Positions 55,001 to 63,900 of a stretch of 64,000 bases of DNA are shown here, piece by piece (within the stretch, counting starts at the first letter, position 1; each line of letters starts with the position of its first letter). Position numbers and translations under genes: made by a program. Source of the stretch: Chitinophagales bacterium (GTDB lineage: Bacteria > Bacteroidota > Bacteroidia > Chitinophagales > UBA2359); contig JAHDEE010000002.1 of assembly GCA_020629005.1 (NCBI GenBank), positions 1-64,000 on the forward strand. Reading direction: 5' to 3'. The notes under the pieces were generated by a model that was given only the letters and a program-made list of their open reading frames with translations, was not told where the DNA came from and did no database searches.

Positions 55001-57871
55001 GGAAGATCCAGGAAATCCTCCACCAACTGTATTCTGCGGATCACTGCCGCCAGAAACAGAGGCCAGATCGACTAAATTTATTCCTTCGCAATCACCGGCA
55101 CTTAGCTCAATGTCAAAAGCATCATAAGCCTGGGCCTGTGCAACCGACTCCGGACAGCCATTGGCATCCACACCATATACCGTATAGTTTCCTGCGGGGA
55201 CATCAGTGAATGCTCCAAAAGAACTTGCGTCAGCAATAGCCAAAGGTTGACCATTTGTGTCTAAGACAGCACCAGCTGTCGCCAGTGCAGGATCGTAATT
55301 AGAAGGTGCGCCCTGTAAGGGCGAGTTGAAGTCGTAGATATAATAATCGAATGGTCCCGTACCCCCGAGCATGTCCACAGTAATTTGATTTAGGCGAATA
55401 CAAGAACCGGGGCTGACAGCCATTTCTGGGATTTCACTCAAGGTTATTGGTCCGATGGTAGTAGAGCAGTTCTCACCTGAGTCTGGATCCACTCGCTCAT
55501 CCTCCAATAATATGAAGTAGCTCGTGCTGGCATCTAAACCACTAAAGGTAAAAGGAGCATCTGCATTCGGGTTTGAGGTTTGTATAGCATTTGTACCTGG
55601 TGCAGGTGTATTCGAACCATCAACGGAAAGTGTTATGGTATAACTTCCACCAGAAAAATCGGGATTCGATGGATCAAGGCCTCCTGAAGCGCCGTCCACT
55701 GTGATCTCCGTGTTGGCAGAACATGCATCGCTTGTGAAGTCGATCAGCAAGGGATCATATACTTCTACCGAAAGGGATTCTGTACAGCTATTTGCAGGAA
55801 CTACATTAGGATTACTATCGTTTACTGTAACCGTATAAATTCCCGCATCCAATCCTACAAATTCGCCTGTGCCATTAGATTGAAGCGCGGCCCCTGTAGG
55901 TGGATTGCCCTCGAATAATTCATAAACAAAAGAAGCACCAGCTACATTTGGTGAGCCAGCATATCCGCCTGAAGCCACCACCACGGCTGTATTAGTTTCA
56001 CAACTGATAGTCTGCTCCAAATCTATCGGTTCATAAATTTCAATTTCGAATGCTTCCAGGCAAACATCTCCAGTTGGGATTCCTCCCGGGCCAAGATGGT
56101 TATATCGGACCGTGATCAAATGAACACCGGCGGATAGTCCAGTAGCACTAAAATTGCCTGAGGCATCTGCACTTCCTAACACTCCATCAAGGTTTGAAAT
56201 AATAAGAAAATCTGTCAGCGACTGGTTGGGGTGACCTGGTTGTCCGCCCGAAACAGAGCCGGAAAGGCTTCCATAATCCGAGCAATCCCCAGCATCAAAT
56301 TCTAGTGATACCGGATCATATACTTCTGCCTCTACCTCTGCTGAACAACCCGCTGCATCAGTCACTATAATCGTATAGGTTCCCGCCGGGATCGGATCTC
56401 CAGCTGTGGTAGTGTTAAATACACCGGTCGTGTTGGTCCCAGCACCAGCAGAAGTGGCATCAAAAGTATATCCGCTGTTGTCATAGGCTGGTAAACCACC
56501 ACTGGCCTCTATCACCATGGTATTGATGGAACAAGGTTCATTCGCAGGAAGACCGACTATCGGTTCCAGCATCACAAATTCTGCGGTACCCGAAAATGCC
56601 TGACAACCATCTACAAAGTCGGTATCGAAGTCATCCCATATTGTACCGATCACCGTAATAGGCGTGTTGTAGGGAAAGCTGCCATCATTTGTCAAATCTG
56701 CCGACAAGCCTGTTCCTAGATAATTTTGGGCGGGGTTAGCATATGGATCGCTGTTGTTCCAATGTAATTCGAAAGAGCCGTTGGTAGCAGGAATATTTAC
56801 ATTTCCAGCGATCGCTACTGCAACTGTCCCAGTTTCGTCCGGGCACAGAATCTCCTCACCTGCTCCAATTACAAGATTATCCGCTTCAGCGCAATCAAGG
56901 GTAAAAGTAATCTCTTCGGAAACTGTCACGGCTCCTGTGCACTCTTGAGTTGCCTCCCAGCGAATGGTATTGATCCCACAATCCACCTTGTATTGGCCCA
57001 GTCCTGCAATACAAGCAGGTTCATCAGGACAGCCAATCAACTCCGCAGTATAATCGATGAGATCCGTAGTAGTTCCACAGTCACTGACATTGGATTCTAC
57101 TGTAATTCCATTTATTGAAATACTATAAGCATACTTTGTATCTACACAATTACCAGGCGAAGCAGCGGAAAAGTCGGTGTCAAATTCAAAACCACATGGG
57201 ATTACGGCCCCGTCAGCAACATTTGCTGTAACGTTTAGCACTGGAGGAGGGGGTGTACCACCAAGTGTAAACTCATATTCCTGCGGATACGAAGGATTAA
57301 ACCACCCGGTCCCTGAACCGCCATTTGTGATCAAAGTACAAGCATCATTCATCCCTGGCAAATCAGCAGTAGCCGGTGTAAATGCACTACAACACTGATA
57401 TCCGTTATTTCCACCGGTAAACTGAGGATTAAAGGCATAGGTCACCACTTTATAGGTAATCCCATCGCACAAATCTGCAACAGGCACATAGAAAAACTGC
57501 TCGCAACCTCCAGGATTGGAACAATCGCCTGTGTTCGGCGATCCATCGTATACACAATTCTCACTCCAAAAGACATCCTTCAAGGTTCCAGAGGCAACCG
57601 GCGTGTTGTCGATTGGACAAAGTGCGCATTCCGATACCGGGATCAACTCCCAAAAAACATCCAAATCATTGAGACAGGGAGAAAAGAAGGTGTTACAATC
57701 AGTTCCAATGAAGGCAACTGTTGACAATTCAATCTGAAACTCATAATCGGAACCCACCTGTGTAGGATCGGAATTCACATTCGCATATGGCGGATTTTGA
57801 GACCAGGCTTTGGAAGAACATAAAGTCAAGGTCAGAAGCAGACAGAAAATATTTCGTAAATTCATTTTCAT
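40040..57871 (-). CDS. Giant T9SS-secreted surface protein with about 49 four-cysteine repeats
   Basis: 5943 residues. A signal peptide (cut near SKAWSQ) is followed by a cysteine-rich N-terminal domain, about 11 SprB-like repeats (roughly residues 430-1430, boundaries such as VYDPIxLE), then about 49 units of about 84 residues (1438-5556). Each unit has four Cys in fixed places: CDL start, the end of the first strand, before the last strand, and a DC end, around a GSGTYTIDDG core and LGPFxNGxYxI strand. A Gly9 linker precedes the last unit. An SdrD-B-like domain (DFIWEDVNKDG, about 5562-5675), a degenerate repeat, an FN3-like part and a type A sorting domain close the protein. It is likely a filamentous, disulfide-rich adhesin; ligand unknown. 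The ATG at 57871 (57865 also possible) is preferred to 57913 because it begins the signal peptide. Confidence 0.9.
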   Translation of the reverse strand: MKMNLRNIFCLLLTLTLCSSKAWSQNPPYANVNSDPTQVGSDYEFQIELSTVAFIGTDCNTFFSPCLNDLDVFWELIPVSECALCPIDNTPVASGTLKDVFWSENCVYDGSPNTGDCSNPGGCEQFFYVPVADLCDGITYKVVTYAFNPQFTGGNNGYQCCSAFTPATADLPGMNDACTLITNGGSGTGWFNPSYPQEYEFTLGGTPPPPVLNVTANVADGAVIPCGFEFDTDFSAASPGNCVDTKYAYSISINGITVESNVSDCGTTTDLIDYTAELIGCPDEPACIAGLGQYKVDCGINTIRWEATQECTGAVTVSEEITFTLDCAEADNLVIGAGEEILCPDETGTVAVAIAGNVNIPATNGSFELHWNNSDPYANPAQNYLGTGLSADLTNDGSFPYNTPITVIGTIWDDFDTDFVDGCQAFSGTAEFVMLEPIVGLPANEPCSINTMVIEASGGLPAYDNSGYTFDATSAGAGTNTTGVFNTTTAGDPIPAGTYTIIVTDAAGCSAEVEAEVYDPVSLEFDAGDCSDYGSLSGSVSGGQPGHPNQSLTDFLIISNLDGVLGSADASGNFSATGLSAGVHLITVRYNHLGPGGIPTGDVCLEAFEIEIYEPIDLEQTISCETNTAVVVASGGYAGSPNVAGASFVYELFEGNPPTGAALQSNGTGEFVGLDAGIYTVTVNDSNPNVVPANSCTESLSVEVYDPLLIDFTSDACSANTEITVDGASGGLDPSNPDFSGGSYTITLSVDGSNTPAPGTNAIQTSNPNADAPFTFSGLDASTSYFILLEDERVDPDSGENCSTTIGPITLSEIPEMAVSPGSCIRLNQITVDMLGGTGPFDYYIYDFNSPLQGAPSNYDPALATAGAVLDTNGQPLAIADASSFGAFTDVPAGNYTVYGVDANGCPESVAQAQAYDAFDIELSAGDCEGINLVDLASVSGGSDPQNTVGGGFPGSSYTIYLSSVSHLFGATAPGDVLDNSGNLVPAISAADLNAAPGTPEFTDVVAGSYFVVVTDDRGCSFSVPVEVSDAPSMEAADAGCDAYGQASVTATGGQADWNFYLYPQGAAFQSGGSGALQTDTGDGSGSDVTGEFDAIPAGTYTVYGVDANGCPPSSADVTVIEEIAAEFEYNCDYGTLTVSASGGLSEGDNAADYVYELFTSAGSSVTDPITASFADGAQTFVDLSAGEYVLQVSEGDCAIEIDVEVFDPIELEGAGCVLDSFEAMASGGYPGAPFVSGVDYQYTLLDSQGMEVSTNSTGIFEDLDAGEYTLEVNDNNPNISDDCTESLTFTVYAVEITNESCDYNTVSASIPGYSGPQEYILTDDATGISLPTSLTGNFTNVPAGNYTLEYSAGDGCSATTAVTIFDPIVLTDYSCQTGAVVSGGLPPYVFNITTLLGGLVGSNDTGIFPTLPTGSYNLIIRDSNNCSITQEVTCFNCEITANISSSCIGQTEYELSLELGGDGTYSISDGGALDLTGQSAGQIQLGDFPNGPYTITITSELDETCVETVEGEKDCFECDLGVVPGSAACLDLFNYEVPVTISGTGTFTITDSNGTQTGIEAGTITFGPFANGTEVITVTSELDENCIEEVSVSNDCFECGLNPVTDTSCNDESTFDLILDLVGNGTFTIDDGTNPEITGAEAGQFTFGPFNNNEIYNIEIISEVDPGCTLILSDTFNCFDCGLTVNETVNCLDLENFELELEIIGTGSFTINDNVGPAISGVAAGTITLGPYQDGNYSILVQSELDEECAEVVNGNSNCYQCDLTADITTNCLDLQTFNVQLAIGGSSTYTIDDGVNGPVTGQSAGTIDLGVFDNGSYTITIVDELDGSCREERVVNEDCFTCDLAASETLECIDLDSYTVIIELVGSGSYTLTSGDNILTNQTAGSISLGPIPNGPYSIDIVDESADDCVFNLTGERDCFECDLGVQALETCFDDFNYNVTLTIQGSGTYTIEDGQNAPITGVTAGNTLVGPFPSGDYTIDITDESDETCNEQITGNEVCFECDLQTNVLPFCQGTTEFSIQLTVVGTGTFEIDDGINPPLTGISSGVHTVGPLPNGQHNIVVTSEIVNTCTITETVEQDCFNCDLAASADATCVDGDTYELSVSITGSGTFTVADGVNPTQSNLEAGTYLLGDHPSGSYSVSVVSELAEDCETTISNELDCFECLLAPTSEITCLDNDSFEVSITIAAPGNYLLDDGQGNQSTVVAGTHIVGPFQNGSFTITVTEEDHPDCQFSISSEEDCFECDLELSPLVTCDGVDDYFVEVTVSGSGSYNVDDGLGNLQVLSAGLHTFGPFVNGSYNISFTDVDRPDCSSAATGEQDCFECDLDATGTAVCLDGETFELNVSISGSSSYIVDDGQGNVQTAVSAGSLDLGPFVNGSYNITITDELSADCVKTLSGELDCFECDLLASGTPTCVNGQVEVVLNILEGSNTYTVEDGVNPPIPGVGPGTSVNVGPFAPGPYSIFVRDETRFDCTTEVIGELECTCELTASASVECLDFPRYNLLIDIEGPGTFSLDDGNNTTLSGVSEGATVFGSLTSNVYVVTITSEVDTSCVFTLEGTQDCQECDLDANAEVECIDDGLYSVVLSISGSDTYTVLQGDEELLNSVEAGTYTVGPFLDNNLSFNVSSDLLSGCFSVLSPEPDCFVCDAQPAASTECFDQSSYFVDVSLNGSGTFTVEDGQNPPFVNQTGSVQVGPFLNGPYSVIVTSEQDPDCFFELTGEENCLECTLNVVPTATCQDDGLGFTVDLSIEGAGTYTVEDGVNPSINGVTAGVLTTGPFENGSYSIAVISELDPECEQIITGEEDCFECELSVDHVPECSTEEQFLVSVTISGAGTFSINDGIGEIIVNQPPGNIVLGPYLNGIYAFTITNEQDAACSELINGEFDCFECVQDAMISTSCDGFDQYNAVLEFSGAGTYTIDDGQGNIITDASSGTYNLGEYPNGAYLVTITSNLDETCVQTLTGVEDCFECDLDASESSECIDFESYTVIVGLSGSGTYTISDGQNPSTAGLVAGQYEFGPYTGSTYAITIQSELAPDCSATLIGTASCFQCQLPSAAATECIDEDFYNVLFTLPGPGSYTVNDNVNDPELLAPGNYVWGPISNGPYNISIENQEDEECSTNLTGINDCSSDEVCEVSLSGTPICVDENNFIVELSLTGLGSFSIDDGFTVLTGQTSGVIELGPYPSGSYNFVVSSEELDNCLVPFSGTYFCTPDFVCDLGVVVNTECTTVDTFDALLTLTGTGTYTLEWGEGNVLNNQSAGLISIADLPNGTTSVIITSEIDDECTFTVPVVNDCSDEFSCDLEVLSDIVCLQEGVDGFEIILTVSGTATYTITDPTINFNLEGAVAGQYVLGPYEDGAYNVTVSNEGNPICFQGINGNKECMSQQECDLSISLSVDCDGDDVVLLLTIDGTSIYSIFSDFQVIENVGAGVYELEETGFIDDFYNVFVQDNQEFACFESASGARDCPECDFTTTATPVCDNDNQFFVEVQIEGEGIFDISDGFLGSFLVEDVEAPVTVLVGPFDDGFYNIFVNSDDGFCFDQFSGSYECGPQVECDLAVSYAISDCQPNSEEYFVIVTIDGSDTYDISWGPFIENFIDNATAGVYELGPFTNEYSIFIDESNGFFFDCNTSIFGEWSCECDYSVAVDTECIDEDSYNLILTIEGEGTFTINDFEGEVLESVPAGEYILGPFTEDPFQIPEPFFYFVDIFSDQFPECTQNLFGNANCLPDPPCELVANVAFECYEDGVTFDMILTIEGDDSYTIEDGINDPLTGQSAGTYTLGPATNGAYEIIVKSEDFPDCTQVLSGGQFCEQPPECDLVANIQRECIDDDNYEISVTISGSGQYTLETGVGPDQQDLGPGTYTVSLPNGSYELKVYDQLNSLCQQEFAGDFDCTPVIPCDLTANVQAVCIDGEPSYNLLVDISGSSQYDIEVPGFETLLDVGTGVYTFGPIPNGAYSYLITDQLKEDCELSGNGVNDCPFFPPACDIETSISYECAGDGSSYFVIMDIAGASTYTMYEGLFGGGPPFNGDVILSSISAGQYTLGPYPAGGTTILLVDDFNVGCFADFVIVRDCSCDLDFVLDLECEDEDNYYINLEIQGSSTYEITVNEFGTDNDVVLTNVSAGLQTIGPFAFDQFFFSIADEQGDCFQDYLGVRDCSPNNGECDLEADIVNIFCDENNSVFIDVQLTGSSVYTIQLSNLPGDPVPAGIHTVGPVPDGFNYSFTVRDVDNGTCIKTFNGSYDCEPEVICDLDVTLGTPACNEANDAYFVDVTVSGSGLYNIDTGPGVPDIDDVASGTYTAGPFSGGPFSIDVTKVDDASCSEATNGNYSCAPPPSCDLGVEILDIECSGFLFFQFFTMTLQITGSDNYTIFVDNELLEDVPAGIYTFEDLTAQTAYEIYVESNNNPECFFLSSGPNPCNDEVDCSLTSSVNGSCSGEDTYTLSVTINGPSTYSVDILPAGDSVSGLQEGVYQFGPYSGSLGTVYQVDVIDELDGNCFFTSTGTLDCNPEPPTCALSAEIIDISCSGTSFFDLFDVTILIEGNGLYTITTADETIEGVAPGTITLGPYVAEELYSIRIEDSNISNCFQVVEAPNPCSDEVECDLFVNTEVQCLEEGYNILVDISGSDTYQVLGTIGGQPFEIQGVVEGQLELGPFSVEGTYDIQVISLVQDNCSYTNSAFAECPDEPLCDVGLELIEVICDEIDDQSVYSIELQLTGSETYTILLDNEVIETDVAAGTLLIGPFPASGGTFTVLARSDDDCFEQVSGTNNCVITGCVPPSAQETVVCNNNGTFNLIVVFDGAAQYDIEANIVGGQSDQALSQTSGSLELGPFVGGVEDTYEITVTQTDYPQCFLALTGSTDCPADPVDFCNLFASAEDNCIDEFSYEVDVTLTGSGTYNIYSDAGDLFGQTAGIINLGPFFSSSYTIYVEKTTDQTCNQTLEGALQCGEPFQCTLIADVDDECITEDTYQLVVEINGGGTFLVNDGFGNITTGLEAGTYPFGPFSANNYTVTIQSEIDPGCFQELTGSSDCSDDGTCTLQLGTETTCVSEDFFNVLLTITGNSTYTINSTASGFTPLEGQVAGDFLIENFEFGFFDIFVEDEQNNECFAGQSGNVDCSNPPNCDLNAQFIDYACIGDTDFYNININIEGSGTYSVYDGSQVLAEGVSQGELELGPFTTPPYNILISSDVLADCSQSLSGFAVCDQNPDECPLSTSAIVSCIDEDSYSVEVTFLGTGTYTVDDGQGQVLTGVVQGTVFLGPFPNGAYNITVTSEQIEDCTSSIVGFKDCANLPDCSLGIDGEITCIDDDFFSVSLTVEGIGTYIIFDGVNPAIGDVVAGTYEVGPIPSGSYTIAVTDQNNPDCFQTVSGNRNCSIDVPCNIDVVANASCIAQTTTYTVDLFVDGSGTYLIEGMGESIPDFTGGTLSLGPFDEQEYEFIITDQTDETCVRTASGTKVCDEDNPGGGGGGGGGEDECAISTSSEIVVLDATRFYVAVDFVAAGTWTIEDGVNSPLSGQTEGFVLVGPIFNGDYEIDFTSETVDDCGTTISGNWAGEIELGMITDFIWEDVNKDGIRDEDEDGFGGVTVTLFTDENVQLQTTVTDETGAYTFDNLAPGSYYIIMDVPFGLNISPQDEGTDESIDSDFNQEGISPIIELVEGDTVTEVSGGLYESFDCNELSANASIVCNGDQYFVGLSIVGGNSPYQINAGEFYNETIAVEDFPVPYLGPVPADRDLEIFVIDSEGCPIALLAVGDCENVGMELLGFDGRVEEEGNLLYWSTAMEEATDYFTLMRSTDGQYYESIAEIEAANYSSQVINYQHLDKDAPRGTSYYQLILTDIDGTETPSNIVSLTRGDLSFGIMNLSPVPVLDFLNVDFLLPADGTVQVQIHDVLGRLIFEERRSDEKGQYTWRIDAANFPAGTYLLSLAWEGEQSTIKFVKN
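41205..53560 (-). repeat. Coding tandem repeat array, about 49 units of about 250 bp
   Basis: Tandem units read on the minus strand from the first (CEITANISSSC, starting at 53560) to the last, degenerate one (CAISTSS, 41437 down to about 41205). Units 1-21 are mostly joined by the short CFEC-type link (two residues between the Cys pair); later units mostly have longer, acidic links of about 3-10 residues. Copies are diverged at DNA level, so the array is old rather than freshly expanded. Confidence 0.9.
41449..41475. repeat. (CCG)n microsatellite encoding a Gly9 linker
   Basis: An interrupted CCG/CCA/CCT tract, read on the minus strand as nine glycines between the penultimate and last repeat units of the giant protein. 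Slippage would add or remove whole glycines without frameshift. Confidence 0.8.
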
Positions 57872-57945
57872 TTTTTTGAGGCCATTGCCGGCAAAAACAT
57901 GGTTCTCAATCATATCATAATGCCAGCAGATAAATTAATTCAGGG

Positions 57946-60900
57946 TCAACGTACAACAGTCACATTTCCTTTATGGAAGCGTGCTACTTCATCATCGTAT
58001 TTATATCTGGCGTAGTAGACGTATACTCCAATATCGACTGGCTCTCCTTCATAGGAGCCATCCCAGCCCTCTAACACATTATCTGTCGAGTAAAGCAACT
58101 TGCCCCAACGATCATAGATAAACAGCTCCATCTCGACCACATCATTTTGCAGTGCACGGAATACTTCATTTACACCATCTCCATTTGGCGAGAAGGCATT
58201 GGGGAAGGTAAAGGATGGAGGTTGGTTTACGATGATTGTAAGACTGGCTTCTGTACATCCATCCAATGACAACACATTGTAGATAGTTGTGGCAATGGGT
58301 TGAGCAGTGGGATTGGGACAATCGGTGCAACTTAGGGTGTTATCGGGATCAGACCAGACAAAGGAGCCACTTCCTCCGGATATGTTGATCGGCACTGAAT
58401 CCCCTTGGTCAATTGTAATGGTAGCAGGAACATTTATCGGAACTGCTGGTGTGATATTGAGCAAAACGGAATCGACCTGTGTTCCACAGAAGGCACTTGC
58501 AGTAAGGTAGAGATAGACTGCACCAGATTCTGTAATGGCCGGTGTATAGCTCGTCGACTCATTGGCGGGTGAAGAAAATTGCCCTTGTCCACCAGACCAA
58601 AATACACTGTCCGCTCCATCAGCAAATCCTGAAAGATTGATTGTCTCGTTTGAGCAAAGATCACCTCCATCTCCTGCTATTACAACCGGAGTTTCCAAGA
58701 CCTGAATCGTTTGTGTTGTGATATCAATACAGTCAGGCCCGGTAGTCACCGTGTAATTCAGATCGAAAGATTGTCCTCCCTGATCGTTACCAAAGAAGAT
58801 ATTGCCACCTAGCGAACCTGGAGGTGCATTTGTACTCCATTGCCCTCCGGCATCACCAACTACCAAGGTGCTTAGATCCAACTGTTCATCTTCGCAAATT
58901 GCAGCTGGTGCTATAGTGCTAGCGTCTACCTGACAAAGACTTGGGCAATCGATTGGGACCTCAATTTCAAAGACTCCACAATCCAGGCCAGCATCAATGG
59001 CAGCCTGCTGTACTAAAGTGAAAGTAACAATACCAAGATCACCTTCCACAGCCTGATCATACAGGTCTCCTGTTCCTGATGCCCCAAGGTTGTCACCAGC
59101 AGTAACTTCCCAGCTTAGCGAACCAAGAGCGCAAGTCACCCAAGGTCCAGCAACACCAGCATCACAATCATCAAATGTAGGAATCAATGTCATGGCTGGA
59201 AAAATCTCAACAGTATGTGTTAGTGCAAGGTCCTGCCAAATCTCGGGAGTACCAGGATCTTCATCGTCATCACAGGAGATATAGGCTGACAGCACAATCG
59301 TCACAAGGCCGCAATCCGTATTCTGATAATTCAGATCGGACCAAAGCGTTCCTGTAACCGGATCTCCCTCATACCAGACCACAGAGTTTAGATTATCATT
59401 CTGCAATGTGGGAGTTGGTAATGCAGGAACCCCTCCAGAGCAAATCGCCTCAGAGCCATCAGGATCATTTGTCGAAGGACAAGTAGTGCAGTCTACTGCT
59501 GCGCATTCAGCTGTTGTAACATCAGAAAAATCCTGCTCGCAAATTGTGCCAATGAAAAATACACCTGGCCCATTCAGACTCTCCGTGTTTATAGCTCCCG
59601 TACCGCAATCAGGTTGTATTGGAATAAGACTATTATCGCTGGCACATAAAGTTCCATCTGCGGACAGTAAAGTATATGAGGCCGGTAGTGCACAAGTTCC
59701 GCTGACAGGTATGAAATCAAAGGAAGCTGGATAAACAGAGACTGTGTAGGTAAACTGTAGATCGTGATACTCTTCGGGAGTATCAGGATCCGCATCATGG
59801 TCGCAAAGAATGTAAGCACTCAGGCTAAAGTCAATCGCATCACAACCGAGATTCGCAAAATCCTGATCTGCCACTGCGGTGCCAGTTAGTGGATCGTCTA
59901 TAAACCACTCAACCGGGTTTGAATTGTCGTCGACCAATACCAAAGTAGGAGGAATCGGCACAGATCCGGAGCATAGTTCCTCATTGATCGGCGTGCTGGT
60001 TGTTGTTGGACAATCGGTACAAGCAATGGCATCACAATCAGCCGCCACTTCCAGGTCAAAATCTTGTTCACATCCGGAACCTGCAAAAAGAATTCCGGGA
60101 CCGGCAAGCGGCGATGAATTGGTCGTGCCGGAATCACAATCAGGCTCGGCTGGTGCGTCGCCTACAGAGCTATCACAAAGAGTCCCGTCTACGGCAGTCA
60201 AAGTCCACTCTGCCGCCTGATTACACGAACCTGGTGTAGGAACAAAGCTCAAAGGCTCCGGATAAAGGTTGAGTACAAAAGTATAAGTCAGGTCATGGTA
60301 GATTAACGGAGTTGAGTCATCTTCATCATCATCACAAAGAATGAATGCGCTGAGGGTAATCGACCTGAAATCGCAAGTCTCATTTGTCAAATCCAAGTCT
60401 GCCAAAGCAGTACCTGTTAAGGGATCACCTTCAAACCACTCCACTGCTTCTCCATTCTCATCCACTAAAGAAAGCACCGGCAGGCTTGGAACATCTCCTG
60501 TGCAAACGTTTTGCGAAACCGGTACATCTGTTGTACTGGGACAGGCTGTGCAGTCAGTCGCTGTACAAGACGCCTCAACATCATCAAAGAAAAGTTGTGA
60601 ACAAGGAGAGCCGTCAAAGTATAGGCCAGGTGCAACGAGCGTTTCTGTGTTCGTCTCCCCGCTATCGCAAAGCGGATTAGCTGGAATGGCACTTTGGTCA
60701 CTTGCACATGTCGCCCCGTCAACGGAAGTCAATGTCCATGAAGCTGCCAATCCGCAGGCTCCAGTACTTGTTGCGTAAGTAAAGGGAGCAGGGAACAGCT
60801 GGATGGAATAGGCATATGCTAAATCATGGTAGACATCTGCAGTGCCAGGGTCAGCATCGTCGTCGCAAAGAATGAAAGCGTTCAACACAATTACTTCAGG

Positions 60901-63900
60901 ATCGCAAGTCTCATTAATAAAGTCGAGATCCGAAAAGGGAGTACCCGTCGTCGGATCTCCCACAAACCACTCTACCAGGTTTCCTGTCACAATATCGAGT
61001 GTCAGCTGAGGAAGTGAAGGCAGATCACCTGAGCAAACGTCTTCAGCATCCGGAGTACTTGATGTTGTCGGGCAATCTATTGGACAAGCATCTCCCACAC
61101 AGGTAGCAGGAACTGGTTGTTCAAACACTTGTTCACACGTCGTCCCCTGAAATAAGATTCCAGGAGGATCAAGAAATACTTCCGTTGTCATATCACAGTC
61201 GGGTTCCTGAGGAGTCGCCCCTACCGAAGTGTCACACTCTGTACCATCGAAAGCAAACAACTGCCAAGAGGCCCCATTCTCGCAATCACCAGGGACCGCC
61301 ACAAAGTCAAACTGTTCCGGATACACAGTAACAGAGTAGGTATAGGCCAGATCCTGGTAGATTTCAGGACTTGTATCGTCATCATCATCATCGCAAAGTA
61401 TCCATGCTGACAAGCTTACGGTAATGGGCTCACAAGAATTGTTTTCGAATTGGACATCTGTGAAGGCTTGACCGGTAGCAGGGTCCCCTACAAACCATTC
61501 CACAGTATTGAGGTTATCATCAATCAAAGTAAGCTCTGGAATAACTGGCGTTCCCCCTGAACAGATTTCTTCCGAATCAGGGGCATCACTAGTTGTGGGA
61601 CACAAGGTGCAATCTATCGGGTCACACTGTGCAAGCACTACCTCGTCAAATGTCTGCTCGCAGGAAGTTCCCGCAAAAAACACCCCAGGTCCATCAAGAC
61701 TCTCTACATTGGGATCAGCCGTACCACAGGCAGGGTTGGTCGGAACCAGCCCCGTATCACTTTCACAAAGCGATCCATCAGCAGCATTGAGAACCCAGGA
61801 TGGCGCAATTCCACAACCCCCTTCCGTTCCTTCAAAGGTAAATGGTGCCGGATAAATTGTAATTTCTACTGCGAGACCAAGATCAACCGGTTCGGTTTCA
61901 GTTGCACAATCGATAAATGCGTTTATTGTAAGTATAATTTCGCTACAACCTTCGTTGAGTGTAGGCAGATCTGCAGCAGGTACTCCGGTCAAAGGATCAC
62001 CCTGATACCACTGTACAGATTCTCCATTATCGTCTTGTAATGTAACTACAGGTGGTTGTATTGCATCGCCAGAGCAGAGTTCCAGCGTGCCATTGCCATC
62101 ACTAGTGCTCGGGCATGCATCACAATCAGGCGCTTCACAATCGGCTGCTATCGTTATTGCCACATTGAATTCACAGGCAGTGCCAATGAAATAATCCTGA
62201 TTGAAATTAATCGGACGGTTATCATTTAGTCCTGTGCCACAGTCTGGTTCAACAGGCACCTCTCCCGGCAAGACTTCGCATTCCTGGCCGTCGGCAGACT
62301 GAATCGTCAGGATGGCCTGAGTCCCACAGCTGCCTTCCTGTGTTGCAATAGGTACATAGGTGTCAGGATACAGAGTGACTGTATGCGTAAATAGAAGGTC
62401 TTGATAGATTTCCGCTGTAGTGTCATCCTCGTCGTGATCACAAAGAATCCATGCACTTAGAGCCAATGGAACAGGATCGCAGGATTGATTGATTGTTGGT
62501 ATTGTTGCCAAAGCCGCACCGGTATCTGCATCACCAAGGAACCATTCAACAGAGTTTCCATTATCATTCAACAAAACAAGAGTTGGTGGATTAATAGTGC
62601 CTCCTGAGCAAAGTTCCTCATTTGTGGGAACATCAGTGGTACTCGGACAAGAAGTGCATGGTTGATCAGCACAGAGTGCAGGAACCTCCACCACTAAAGA
62701 GAATCCGCATGAAGAAGTATCGAAATAATCATTTTCAAAAGTTATTGTTTCATCATTTGTTAAGCCGCTATCGCAAGCGGGGTTGGCGGGAACCGCTGTG
62801 GATTCAGTGTCACAAACTGTAGCATCAACAGCCAATACATTAATGGTTCCAGCGACACCACAGGAACCTGGTAAAACTTCAGTTGTAAACTGAGCCGGAT
62901 AAATCGAGAATTGATAGCTCACTGAAAGGTCAATATATTCCTCCGCAGTACCTGGATCACCATCTTGATCGCACAATATAAAGGCATTAACAACATGATC
63001 TATCGGATCGCATGTCTCATTTATCGTAGGAATATCTGCCAGAGGTGTGCCAGTTGCCGCATCTCCTTCAAACCATTCAACGCTATTGAGGTTGGGGTCA
63101 TCCAAACTGAGCACAGGCGGTATCACTACATCCGAGCTACAAAATTCTCCACTCGGAGGCAAGTCAGAACTGGATGGACATAAGATTTCACAGGGCTCGG
63201 AAGCACAGGATGCGATAGCCAGATCAGCATACACTCGTTCACATGCAGAACCTTCAAAAAAGATGGTAGGGTCTGTTACTGTGGTTTCGTTAGCAGGAAG
63301 TCCGCAATCTGGTTCTTCGGGAACCACTCCACTCACCTGACTACATTGCGAACCATCTGCTGCTTCTATAAGGATGGATGGAGCAATCACACAATCACCT
63401 GCAGTAGCAGAAACGGTGAAGTCATCCGGATAGAGTCGTACAATCTGTGAGAACGCGAGATCCTGATAAATTTCAGCTGTTGTATCATCAAGATCGTCAT
63501 CACATAGCACAAAGGCATTGAATAAAAATTCTATGTAGTTGCAACCTTGGTTCTCATAAACAACATCGGCAAAGGGCGTACCTGTTTCAGAATCGCCAAG
63601 AAACCATTCTACCGGATTACCATTGTCATCTGCCAGTATCGGGTCTGTCAAAACCGGTATCTCTCCACTGCAAATCTCAATCGGCGCGAAGGCCGGCTCA
63701 ATGGTAGTAGGGCAGGGAGTACAGGGCACAGCATCACAAGTTGCTGTCGCCTGCTCATCAAAGACAAGTGTACAAGTACCGCTAAATATAGTCTCTGCAT
63801 ATATAGCTGTTTCTGTATTGGACCCTGCAGGTCCACAAGGCGGATTTGCAGGCACTGCTGAGTTTATATCTTGACAAACGGTTCCATCCAGTGCTGTGAT

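Noticed and set aside
40519-57737. Many plus-strand frames opposite the giant gene
   Set aside because: All are antisense shadows that recur with the repeat period of the real gene.
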